A program made the position numbers and the translations under genes. This document shows, piece after piece, positions 57,013 to 64,000 of a DNA stretch of 64,000 nt (position 1 is the first letter of the stretch; every line of letters begins with the position of its first letter). Source of the stretch: Corynebacterium sp. Marseille-P4321. GTDB taxonomy: Bacteria > Actinomycetota > Actinomycetes > Mycobacteriales > Mycobacteriaceae. The stretch spans positions 372,001 to 436,000 of the forward strand of contig NZ_CAHJXO010000003.1 in the NCBI RefSeq assembly GCF_903645305.1, in the 5' to 3' direction. The notes beneath the pieces were generated by a model. The model searched no databases and was not told the DNA's origin. It saw only the letters and a list, made by a program, of their open reading frames with translations.

Positions 57013-57026
57013 ATCCAAATAATTGG

Positions 57027-57099
57027 TGCGCCCGGAGGGATTCGAACCCCCAACCTTCTGATCCGTAGTCAGATGCTCTATCCGTTGAGCTACGGGCGC
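57027..57099 (-). tRNA. tRNA-Arg (ACG), copy 1
   Basis: 73 nt on the minus strand. Acceptor GCGCCCG pairs with CGGGCGC; the anticodon loop gives ACG, a TadA substrate. CCA appears to be encoded (57024-57026). It is identical over its whole length to the copy at 61463-61535. Confidence 0.96.
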
Positions 57100-57165
57100 A
57101 AGTTGCTGTGCAACGAGGTGAAACATTACACCCGCCCCCTGCTGAAGGACAAAACGCCTGGTGGG

Positions 57166-57192
57166 CGGGAGCTCGTCGATAAGCAATTGCCC
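57166..57192. repeat. Dispersed CGTCGATAAGC element after mgtE
   Basis: GGGCGGGAGCTCGTCGATAAGCAATTGCCCC: the 11-mer with the GGGAGCTC extension seen at 15767-15800. GGGC and GCCC can pair. It lies 3 bp beyond the mgtE stop. Confidence 0.7.
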
Positions 57193-57194
57193 CT

Positions 57195-58556
57195 TTACAA
57201 CCCGAGTACTGCTTTCGCGATCATGAAGTAAATGATCAGGCCGGTGGCGTCGCAGAACGTGGAGATGAACGGGTTGGAGAACACCGCCGGGTCCGCGCCG
57301 ACGGTTTTCGCGATGATCGGCATGAGGCCGCCCACTGTCGCGGACATGGTGCAGATGCAGAACAGGGTGGCGCCGATGATGATGCCGATCTCCTGGCCGA
57401 ACACCACCCACGCCAGCCCGAGGCCCAGCACGCCCAGCACCGCGCCGAGGGTCATGCCGACGCGCAGTTCGCGCCACATGACTTTGAGGACGTCGCGCTT
57501 GCGCACGTCGTTAAGTGCAAGCGCACGCGTAACGGTGGTGGCCGCCTGGTTGCCCGTGTTGCCGCCGGTGCCGGTGAGCAGCGGAATGAACAAGGACAGG
57601 ACCGTGACTTCGGCGAGCGCATCCTCGAAAAGCCCCAGTACCTGCACGGTGAGGATCGCGGAGACGGCCAGCACCAGCAGCCACACGATGCGCGAGCGCA
57701 CCAGCTGCATCACGGGCGTGGACAGGTAGGGCTTGCGCAGCGCCTCCGAACCACCTTGGCGTGCGTGGTCCTCGCTGTCGGCGTCCTCGACGATGTCCTG
57801 GGCTTCGTCGTAGGTGAAGATGCCCACTAAGCGGTGGTCGTCGTCCACAATCGGCAGCGCGAGCAGGCCGGAGGAAAGCAACCAACGCGCGGTGTCCTCC
57901 GCATCATCGGTGGCTTGCGCCCAGCTGGACTCCCCCATCACGTCGTCGATGGTTTGCCTGGCATGCGCCTTGAACAGGTCTTTTAACCCCACCACGCCGG
58001 TGAGCACACGGTCGTCGTCCACCACGGGGATGGTGTAGATCGTCTCCAGGCTGTCGGCATCAGCACGCAGCTTGTCGACGACATCCTGCACCCCCATATC
58101 CCCAGTCACCACCGCCACATCCGGGCTCATGGCGCGGCCGACCGAGCCCTTCTCGTAGCCCAGGATGGCGTTGGTGTTCGCTCGCTCCTCCTCGTCAAGG
58201 TCGTGCATGAACCGATCCGCGATCTCCGCCGGCAGGTTGTCCAGCAGGGCGACGCGGTCTTCGGTGCCCAGTTCGTCGAAAAGCCCGGAGACGTCTTCGT
58301 CGCCAAGCGCCGCGACAATCTCCGCCTGGTGCGCCGGGTCGAGCGCATCGAAGGTGCGCGCGGCGCGTTCCGGGGGCAGCAGGCGCACGAGCACAGCACC
58401 GCGTTTCGACGGTTGGCGCTCCACCAGGTGGATCACGTCGCGCATCGGCGTGTGCTCGAGCAGCTCCTGGATTTCGGTGAGGTCGTCCGATTCCACGTTG
58501 CGGCGGTTGAGGTGCCGCTCCAGCTCAATGATGGCTTCCTCATTAGTCAACTGCAT
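57195..58556 (-). CDS. mgtE: Magnesium transporter MgtE
   Basis: A 453-residue Mg2+ channel. The order is the MgtE N domain (residues about 15-130), two CBS domains (about 135-255) and five membrane helices (about 285-450). The pore motif PLLTGTGGNTGNQAATTVTRALALND is present. Binding of Mg2+ by the N and CBS domains closes the channel in the family. The ATG at 58556 gives the usual length; a start at 58622 would add an unrelated Arg-rich extension. No magnesium riboswitch is apparent in the 198 bp upstream. Confidence 0.94.
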   Translation of the reverse strand: MQLTNEEAIIELERHLNRRNVESDDLTEIQELLEHTPMRDVIHLVERQPSKRGAVLVRLLPPERAARTFDALDPAHQAEIVAALGDEDVSGLFDELGTEDRVALLDNLPAEIADRFMHDLDEEERANTNAILGYEKGSVGRAMSPDVAVVTGDMGVQDVVDKLRADADSLETIYTIPVVDDDRVLTGVVGLKDLFKAHARQTIDDVMGESSWAQATDDAEDTARWLLSSGLLALPIVDDDHRLVGIFTYDEAQDIVEDADSEDHARQGGSEALRKPYLSTPVMQLVRSRIVWLLVLAVSAILTVQVLGLFEDALAEVTVLSLFIPLLTGTGGNTGNQAATTVTRALALNDVRKRDVLKVMWRELRVGMTLGAVLGVLGLGLAWVVFGQEIGIIIGATLFCICTMSATVGGLMPIIAKTVGADPAVFSNPFISTFCDATGLIIYFMIAKAVLGL

Positions 58557-58754
58557 GGGCCGCGCCTTTCTTGCCGATAGGTCCCCGGCGAGGGTACCCG
58601 CGCGGGGGGAGTTTTTCATCAATTAGGCAGCGGTTTGGCAGAAATTGTGTAAAACTTTTGGCTGTTTGGCGAGACGACGCACGCGTGCGCGTCATAACGC
58701 CAGCGCACAGCCTCATTATTTGGCCTCGGCCACCAGATTCTAGGAGCCTCCGTT

Positions 58755-61181
58755 ATGGCAAACACCGTCCGCTCCCGCCGCATCTCGATTGCGGCTGGCG
58801 CCCTCTCCCTCGCACTCGTTGCCCCGCTTATTGCGGCCCCGACTTCCCCGTTCGCCGTTACCGCCGCGGCGCAAACCGCCGACACCTTCAACACCCACTA
58901 CACCACCAACAATTTCTGGGGCGAGAATGAGGCACTCGTGCAGGGCCTCACACTCGAACCAGGCACGAAGGTGGAGCCGACCACGAACACCATCTTCAAC
59001 TGGCGCTTCCGCAACGACGGCGGCAGTCTGGTGCTCATCCGCCCGCAGTCTGCAGCCGCTTTCAAGACGGGCGAAGTGGAGATTCCGGTGAAAGTGACCC
59101 CACAAGGCGGCACGACCTTCAACACCACCCTCAAGGTCACCGTGGTTGACGAAGAGCCGCCGCTCAGCGAGGAAGAGCAGACGCAGAAGGACCAGTTTGC
59201 CAACCGCTACGACACCGAGAACTTCTGGAACAAGCAGAGCGCGGCTGTGGAGGGCCTGAAGCTCAGCCCGGGCGACAAGATCGCAGCCACCGGCGGCCTT
59301 CCCATCAATCGCTGGGGCGTTTCCGTGGACGATCAGGGCAACGTGACCGTCACCCGCCCCAACAGTGGGTACAGGACGGGCAAGAACGAGATCGACGTAA
59401 CCGTCACCACAGCGAGCGGTCGCACGTACGTCGAAGAGTTGAAGATCAACGTTATTGACGAGCGCGTCGCCCAGGAGTGGGAGAAGCAGTTCACCAAGGT
59501 CTACGAGGTTGATTTTGGCAACAGCAACGTGCCGAAGGCCATCGAAGAGCTTGAGCTTCCCGCGGGCGTGACCCTGTCCAAGGGTTCTGCGGTCACTCCG
59601 CTGGTGTGGGAAGTGTTCACCGAGGAGGGCGCTGTCAACGTCGCCCCGCCGAAGACTTTCGACGAGGGGTACCTCCGCCTTCCCGTGAAGGTTAACGACG
59701 GCACTGAGGAGTACGACGCTGTGCTCAAGCTCAACGCCCGCAACCCGCAGTCCACCCCGGAGGACGAGAGCAGCAAAGTCGGCCGCGTCGTGGGTAACAT
59801 CGTCGGCAGCATCTTCGGCACCGCTGGCACCGGCAAGAGCATTCTCGACGGCCTGGTGCGCGTGGAGGCCAACAACTCGGGCAACAACAACGGCAGCCCG
59901 GTGATCACCAACAACGCGAACCCGAAGGACAACTTCTCCAACAACGGCAACCCATCCGTTGTGATCACCGACAACGTCAACCCGAAGGACAACTTCTCCA
60001 ACAACGGCAACCCATCCGTTGTGATCACCGACAACGTCAACCCGAAGGACAACTTCTCCAACAACGGCAACCCATCCGTTGTGATCACCGACAACGTCAA
60101 CCCGAAGGACAACTTCTCCAACAACGGCAACCCATCCGTTGTGATCACCGACAACGTCAACCCGAAGGACAACTTCTCCAACAACGGCAACCCGGTGGTC
60201 ACCGGCAACGCCAATCCGATCATCACGGGCAATGCGAACCCGACGGTGGAGATCAAGGACAACCTGTCCAACAACGGCAACCCGGTCATCACCGGCAACG
60301 CCAACCCGAACGTCGAGGTCAAGGACAACGCCAACCCGGTAATCACCGGCAACGCGAATCCGAACGTCGAGGTCAAGGACAACGCCAACCCGTCCAACAT
60401 CGGCAACCCGACCGTGGTCGTCACGGGCAACGCGAACCCGAACGTCGAGGTCAAGGACAACGCCAACCCGATGATCACCGGCAACGCCAACCCGAACGTT
60501 GAGGTCAAGGACAACGCCAACCCGGTCGTCACCGGCAACGCCAACCCATCCAACATCGGCAACCCGTCCATCGTGGTCACCGGCAACGCCAACCCGAACG
60601 TCGAGGTCAAAGACAACGCCAACCCGATTGTCTCCGATAACGCGAACCCCCAGGTCGGAAGCTCCGGCGGCTCCTCGCGCCGCGGTGGTAAGGACAACGA
60701 TAAGAAGGGCGAAGAAGGTAAGGACAGCAAGGACGGTTCCCGCCTTATCGGTGGCGACATCAAAACCCGCGGAGGTATCGAGGATCCCCGCTGCATCGCC
60801 TCCCTCGTAGGCCTGGGCGTTCCGTTGCTCTCCCTCATCCCGATTGCTCTAGCCCAGGCAACCAACGTCCCAGAGCTCAACCGCGTGTCGGTTCAGGCGG
60901 CAAAGGTCTTTGACGACGCCGCTCGGCGAGTCGGCATGGAGCCCGCCGAACTGACAGCACTCGGCGGCGGCGTGGTTGGTGCGACGATCGCGCTCATTGC
61001 GGTTGCGGCTGCAGCGACCTGTATACCCCGCCCAACCTCGATTGATGTGAATATCGGCGGCCGCACCACGGTTACTACGACCGCCGGTGCCACCTCTCGC
61101 CCCTCCTCGACGCGAGACACCTCCCGCCTCTCGACGGTAGTGGCCCCGTCTAACAACAGCGAGCCAGTCGCCCGTAGCTAA
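58755..61181 (+). CDS. Asn/Pro-rich repeat surface protein
   Basis: An 808-residue protein. A signal peptide (ISIAAGALSLALVAPLIAA) is followed by three similar beta domains of about 85 residues (NFWGENEALVQGLTLEPG; NFWNKQSAAVEGLKLSPG; NVPKAIEELELPAG). Residues about 380-635 are a long low-complexity region built from NGNP, NANP and VxVKDNANP units, with four perfect 20-residue repeats at the DNA level. Then a basic linker, CIASLVGLGVPLLSLIPIAL, a helical stretch and a second hydrophobic segment ending AATCIPRP. No sorting motif is seen. AGGAGCC precedes the ATG. It is probably an envelope stalk or adhesin. Confidence 0.85.
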   Translation: MANTVRSRRISIAAGALSLALVAPLIAAPTSPFAVTAAAQTADTFNTHYTTNNFWGENEALVQGLTLEPGTKVEPTTNTIFNWRFRNDGGSLVLIRPQSAAAFKTGEVEIPVKVTPQGGTTFNTTLKVTVVDEEPPLSEEEQTQKDQFANRYDTENFWNKQSAAVEGLKLSPGDKIAATGGLPINRWGVSVDDQGNVTVTRPNSGYRTGKNEIDVTVTTASGRTYVEELKINVIDERVAQEWEKQFTKVYEVDFGNSNVPKAIEELELPAGVTLSKGSAVTPLVWEVFTEEGAVNVAPPKTFDEGYLRLPVKVNDGTEEYDAVLKLNARNPQSTPEDESSKVGRVVGNIVGSIFGTAGTGKSILDGLVRVEANNSGNNNGSPVITNNANPKDNFSNNGNPSVVITDNVNPKDNFSNNGNPSVVITDNVNPKDNFSNNGNPSVVITDNVNPKDNFSNNGNPSVVITDNVNPKDNFSNNGNPVVTGNANPIITGNANPTVEIKDNLSNNGNPVITGNANPNVEVKDNANPVITGNANPNVEVKDNANPSNIGNPTVVVTGNANPNVEVKDNANPMITGNANPNVEVKDNANPVVTGNANPSNIGNPSIVVTGNANPNVEVKDNANPIVSDNANPQVGSSGGSSRRGGKDNDKKGEEGKDSKDGSRLIGGDIKTRGGIEDPRCIASLVGLGVPLLSLIPIALAQATNVPELNRVSVQAAKVFDDAARRVGMEPAELTALGGGVVGATIALIAVAAAATCIPRPTSIDVNIGGRTTVTTTAGATSRPSSTRDTSRLSTVVAPSNNSEPVARS
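59921..60193 (+). repeat. Perfect 60-bp tandem repeats
   Basis: The 60-bp unit beginning ACAACGGCAACCCATCCGTT occurs four times without a single difference (59941-60180), with matching flanks on both sides. It encodes 20 residues in frame. No drift between copies suggests recent expansion or gene conversion. The array continues as degenerate NxNP units to about 60660. Confidence 0.95.
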
Positions 61182-61194
61182 CAGCCACACACTG

Positions 61195-61240
61195 CCCCCG
61201 CCGCCTAGTTCATACCAGGCCTCGGCGGGGGCATTCTTCA
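61195..61240 (+). terminator. Terminator after the Asn/Pro-rich surface gene
   Basis: TGCCCCCGCCG (61195-61205) pairs perfectly with CGGCGGGGGCA (61225-61235), followed by TTCTT. Confidence 0.85.
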
Positions 61241-61415
61241 TGCCCTCAAACAGCTACGAAATTATTTTCCGATTCCCCCTAGCAGCACCACACCACAAAA
61301 ACGCAGCTCAATCGCACTATTTAGGGCACGCAACCACAATCGCGAAACTATATTCGGCTTTCAAAATCGCGGCACACCACCCAAAATCCGCCCGCCCCAA
61401 GGCCCCCTCCCGCGA

Positions 61416-61450
61416 AACCCCCAAGCTTCACACCGAAACACTTGGGGGTT
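61416..61450 (-). terminator. Terminator of tRNA-Arg, copy 2
   Basis: AACCCCCAAG (61416-61425) pairs perfectly with CTTGGGGGTT (61441-61450). The loop GCTTCACACCGAAACA-like sequence matches that at copy 1. The stretch from 61240 to here is AT-richer and has no gene. Confidence 0.75.
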
Positions 61451-61462
61451 CACAACAATTGG

Positions 61463-61535
61463 TGCGCCCGGAGGGATTCGAACCCCCAACCTTCTGATCC
61501 GTAGTCAGATGCTCTATCCGTTGAGCTACGGGCGC
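61463..61535 (-). tRNA. tRNA-Arg (ACG), copy 2
   Basis: Identical in sequence to copy 1 at 57027-57099, including the flanking ATTGG (CCA end). It is transcribed after tRNA-Ser(GCT), with 1-4 nt between them. Confidence 0.96.
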
Positions 61536-61539
61536 GTGG

Positions 61540-61626
61540 CGGAGATGACAGGATTTGAACCTGCGGCCCCTGCGAGGGGGCAACTCCTTAGCAGGGAGCC
61601 CCATTCGGCCACTCTGGCACATCTCC
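61540..61626 (-). tRNA. tRNA-Ser (GCT)
   Basis: Class II tRNA, 87 nt on the minus strand. Acceptor GGAGATG pairs with CATCTCC; anticodon loop CTGCTAA gives GCT (AGC/AGU). CCA is encoded (61537-61539). Confidence 0.95.
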
Positions 61627-61682
61627 AGCGCTCGTTACACCCTACCCGGTACCACCCAGCCGAACCAAATACACTGTTGCGC

Positions 61683-62234
61683 ATGGCCAGCCCTGACGAG
61701 TTCACCCAGGAACTCCGCGAAACGCTCGCCGCCCACCTCGGTGTTGCACCGGAGGAGGTGACGGTGGGCGACAGCACGCCGTCACTGTTCCGCCGTATTT
61801 TGGCGCTTGCGCCCGGCGGCGTGTTGTTCGTCGCAAAGCAAAGCGAGCCCCGACCGCGCATTCTGGAGGGGTTGCGCGCAACGTCTGCGCCAACGTTGCA
61901 GGAGCTTGCATTGCTTATCGACGCCTCCACGTCCCTCATCCTCGTCCCCTCCCCCGAAACCCCTTCGGGCGTCCCCCTGGCGGGCAGCGTGTTCGCGGAT
62001 TTCATGGGCGCCGTACCGCAGGCGGTGACAGTCGTGCTGGACGAGGCATACCTCGAGTACCCCGACACCGCCGACTCCACCGCGGTAGTCAGCCTGGAAG
62101 CCATCCGACGCTTCCCGAACTTGGTCACGCTCCGCACCTACGAGAAAACGTACGGGCTAAGCGGCGTCCACGTGCACTACGCGTTCGGGAACCCTGAAAT
62201 CATCGCCGCACTTGACGCCCAGGTGTCCGTATAG
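61683..62234 (+). pseudogene. Shortened aminotransferase (HisC-like) remnant
   Basis: A 183-residue open frame. The second half matches class I/II aminotransferases of the HisC/Pat type: VTVVLDEAYLEYP, RRFPNLVTLRTYEKTYGLSG (with the PLP Lys) and VHYAFGNPEIIAAL. But full enzymes have about 340 residues: here most of the N-terminal PLP domain and everything after this motif is missing, and the usual Arg in GLRVGY is His. It has no stop inside, so it is a compact relic or a new small protein. TACACT (61670-61675) ends 7 nt before the ATG, so it may still be expressed. Confidence 0.65.
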
Positions 62235-62242
62235 TGGGGCGT

Positions 62243-62758
62243 ATGAAAATCCACACCTGGCTCACCTCCGGCCTCGCCGCCCGCGACAACTCCAACAACC
62301 CCGCTGACTACCTCGTTTGGTTCCCCGCCGACGTGGACACGCTGACCGCTGGCCCGCTGGTGGGCGACAGCGAATCGGTGCCGTTCTACCTCACCCCGAA
62401 GACCTCCGCGCTGCGCGACGCCGCGGAGAACGTGGTACTCCTCGGCGTCCCGCTTGGCGACCTCACCGGTTCCTGGCGCTTCGACGACCGCGCCGGCGCC
62501 ACCACCGACGGCCGCTCCGCCGAAAAGGTCGAAGACATCGCTGGCCTTCTGGACAACAACTTCGCGTACCGCAGCGACGGTTCTGCGGTGGTGCAGCTGC
62601 GCGGCGAATTCCCCATCGAGCAGGTGCAGGTGGTCGCGGGCCAGAACCGCCCGGCGACGAAGCGTGCCATCGAGATCTTCAAGGGCGTGGAGAGCGACTT
62701 TGACGGCGAGCGCCAGTTCCACACCATGCCGGAGCTGTTCCCGGACGAGCTGGCGTAA
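62243..62758 (+). CDS. Conserved hypothetical protein
   Basis: A 171-residue soluble protein without a recognisable motif, signal peptide or membrane segment. Blocks such as SGLAARDNSNNPADYLVWFP, DDRAGATTDGRSAEKVEDI and VVAGQNRPATKRAIEIFKGV look folded, with mixed alpha/beta composition and many acidic residues. The start at 62243 is chosen because TATAGT (62230-62235) ends 7 nt before it, overlapping the stop of the preceding frame. Function is unknown. Confidence 0.75.
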   Translation: MKIHTWLTSGLAARDNSNNPADYLVWFPADVDTLTAGPLVGDSESVPFYLTPKTSALRDAAENVVLLGVPLGDLTGSWRFDDRAGATTDGRSAEKVEDIAGLLDNNFAYRSDGSAVVQLRGEFPIEQVQVVAGQNRPATKRAIEIFKGVESDFDGERQFHTMPELFPDELA

Positions 62759-62854
62759 CGCTCGCCTGACTCACGCTCCGCTGGGGCTGCTGCGGCGCCG
62801 CGGGTCCTACCGCACGGAGGACGCGGTCACTGCTTCACCGGGCTCGTTGGAGCA

Positions 62855-64000
62855 TCAGTCGTAGAGCAGCCCACCTGCGATGCCCAGGGCCGCGACCGCA
62901 GCCACGGCACCGGCAGCCATCTGCGTGTTCGGGTCCGTCAGTGTGCGGTGCGCCTGCGGGTTGGTCGCCGCCAGCTGCGCCAGCGCGTCGTCGATGTACG
63001 GCTGCGCGAACGGCGCGGCCACGACACCGAGCAGGCCAACCGGGAGCAGGTAGAACAACGGCGAGCGCTTCGCGTTCTCCCAGCAGCGGCCAACATCCCC
63101 TCGAGCCTTATCAGAAGAGCCAGAAGACTGAGATGACGCAGACGCATCAGCGCCATCGCCCCCGCCCTGGTTCACACCGCCGGGCTGCACCACGCCGAGG
63201 TCGCCGTCGAGCACCGCAGGTGCTTCGTTGCGGATGGGGACGGTGCGGGAGACTTTGCCGTCGTCAAGCGTGGCGCCCTGGGGCAGCGACGTGGCGTAGT
63301 AGCCGTCCGGCAGCTCGAACTCCACGCGGTAATCAACGCCCGGGGTCAGGCCGGTGACGTACCAGGCGCCGTTCGCGTCGGTGGTGGTCACGCGGTCCTC
63401 CTCACCGAGGCCCTCGAAGGCCATCACCGTGACCGTCACGCCGGGGATGCCCACGCGCTTACCGTCAGCCGACGGCGCCCAAACGTTACCGCCAGTGGCG
63501 CCGACGCGCTCAGAGATCTCGCCCGCTGAGACGAGACCCACGTCCAGATTGCCGGTGGTGCCCTCCGGAGTCGCGGTAACGCGTGCGGTGAGTCCAGCCT
63601 CATCCGTTGCACCGTCCACCTTGGAGGAAGCAAACCAGCCATCCGGCACAACGTAGCGGACCTGGTAGTTCGCATACGGGCTCAGACCGTCGACACGCCA
63701 ATTGCCCTTCTCGTCCGTGGTGGTCATGCGGGTCAACTCGCCCGGGTGGGAGACCAGCACGACGAGGTTCGGCACGCCGGGATCGCCTTCGCTAAGCGTT
63801 CCGTCGAGGTCCTTGTCGTACCGGGCGGTGCCGCTGAGCCACGCGTTGCCGGTCCGGGCCGGGTCCTGGCGCGGCGGCTGGGGCGCGGGTTGCGACGCGC
63901 GAACCAGCTCGTCGGAACCCATGGCTTTCGCGGTGCGCACCGGGGTCTGGTGGCCGATGTGCACACGGGACTGGATTGAAACGTTGCCGTCCTCATATGC
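62855..64000 (-). CDS. SdrD B-like surface protein, 3' part (runs off the window)
   Basis: The frame is open to the window edge; a GTG at 63964 is internal, because AYEDGNVSIQSRV continues upstream in frame. The visible 381 residues contain three SdrD B/Cna-B-like units: TARYDKDLDGTLSEGDPGVP with TTTDEKGNWRVDGLSPYANY, then VGIPGVTVTVMAFEGLG with TTTDANGAWYVTGLTPGVDY, preceded by a Gln/Pro-rich segment. The C-terminus is RCWENAKRSPLFYLLPVGLL, an Asn/Gln-containing helix, and AAGAVAAVAALGIAGGLLYD, with no sortase motif. It has the same end module as the proteins at 36570, 51176 and 58755. Confidence 0.82.
   Translation of the reverse strand, partial: AYEDGNVSIQSRVHIGHQTPVRTAKAMGSDELVRASQPAPQPPRQDPARTGNAWLSGTARYDKDLDGTLSEGDPGVPNLVVLVSHPGELTRMTTTDEKGNWRVDGLSPYANYQVRYVVPDGWFASSKVDGATDEAGLTARVTATPEGTTGNLDVGLVSAGEISERVGATGGNVWAPSADGKRVGIPGVTVTVMAFEGLGEEDRVTTTDANGAWYVTGLTPGVDYRVEFELPDGYYATSLPQGATLDDGKVSRTVPIRNEAPAVLDGDLGVVQPGGVNQGGGDGADASASSQSSGSSDKARGDVGRCWENAKRSPLFYLLPVGLLGVVAAPFAQPYIDDALAQLAATNPQAHRTLTDPNTQMAAGAVAAVAALGIAGGLLYD

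Noticed and set aside
58557..58754. Magnesium riboswitch before mgtE
   Set aside because: No M-box-like pairing or conserved core could be made out in the 198 bp.
59921..60193. CRISPR-like array
   Set aside because: The 60-bp units are contiguous, have no unique spacers and are in frame within a surface protein.

Overview
The window is chromosomal DNA of a high-GC Corynebacterium. The gene content and local order resemble the C. glutamicum katA-sigC / lysC-asd / leuA / murT-gatD / recR-dnaX / aspT neighbourhood. It also carries the actinobacterial MurT/GatD pair, a DtxR-type iron box in front of ferritin, and many genes whose -10 hexamer lies 7-8 nt before the start codon, as expected for leaderless mRNAs. 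I cannot name the species. No prophage, CRISPR array or rRNA operon was seen.

Layout. 1-0.7 kb: 5' part of a secreted surface protein gene. 1-2.4 kb: a coiled-coil membrane protein. 2.5-8.5 kb: a complete Mrp Na+/H+ antiporter operon (A/B fused, C, D, E, F, G). 8.6-13.3 kb: catalase, ECF sigma factor, a YdhK-type lipoprotein and a YkvI-type transporter. 13.4-15.7 kb: asd-lysC. 15.8-17.5 kb: two DMT-type membrane proteins, the first frameshifted. 17.8-19.8 kb: leuA behind a Leu-rich leader peptide. 19.9-24.4 kb: a frameshifted membrane protein, a degenerate DnaQ-BRCT protein and murT-gatD. 24.7-30.7 kb: a cyclase-family hydrolase, recR, ybaB, dnaX, a SUFU-like gene and aspT. 30.7-32.5 kb: SRP RNA, tRNA-Ser and an intact IS with perfect inverted repeats and target duplication. 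32.5-36.4 kb: ferritin, PhoD and a PAP2 phosphatase. 36.6-39.5 kb: a large surface protein gene broken at a C7 tract. 39.8-46.5 kb: queuosine genes (gluQ, yhhQ, tgt), a DUF559 gene and an MMPL transporter. 46.6-49.1 kb: tRNA-Ser, csbD, tadA with its partner, and tyrA. 49.2-64 kb: four more surface protein genes, mgtE, duplicate tRNA-Arg genes, tRNA-Ser, an aminotransferase remnant and a small unknown gene.

Two patterns go beyond ordinary annotation. First, the 10-mer CGTCGATAAG (mostly as the 11-mer GCTTATCGACG on one strand) occurs 21 times in 64 kb, in both orientations, in genes in all three reading frames, between genes and even inside the IS. This looks like a dispersed DNA-level signal, comparable in density to uptake-signal sequences. 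Second, four surface proteins with unrelated ectodomains end in the same kind of module: a cysteine, a hydrophobic segment, a stretch of mostly polar helix and a second hydrophobic segment, with no sortase motif. This may be an undescribed envelope anchor. A fifth surface protein uses an LAxTG-type sortase signal instead.

The genes are mostly housekeeping (aspartate-family, leucine and tyrosine synthesis; replication and repair; cell-wall amidation; tRNA modification) interleaved with a variable envelope repertoire. Three long reading frames are interrupted, two in low-complexity or homopolymer DNA, which suggests either slippage-driven variation or sequence errors.
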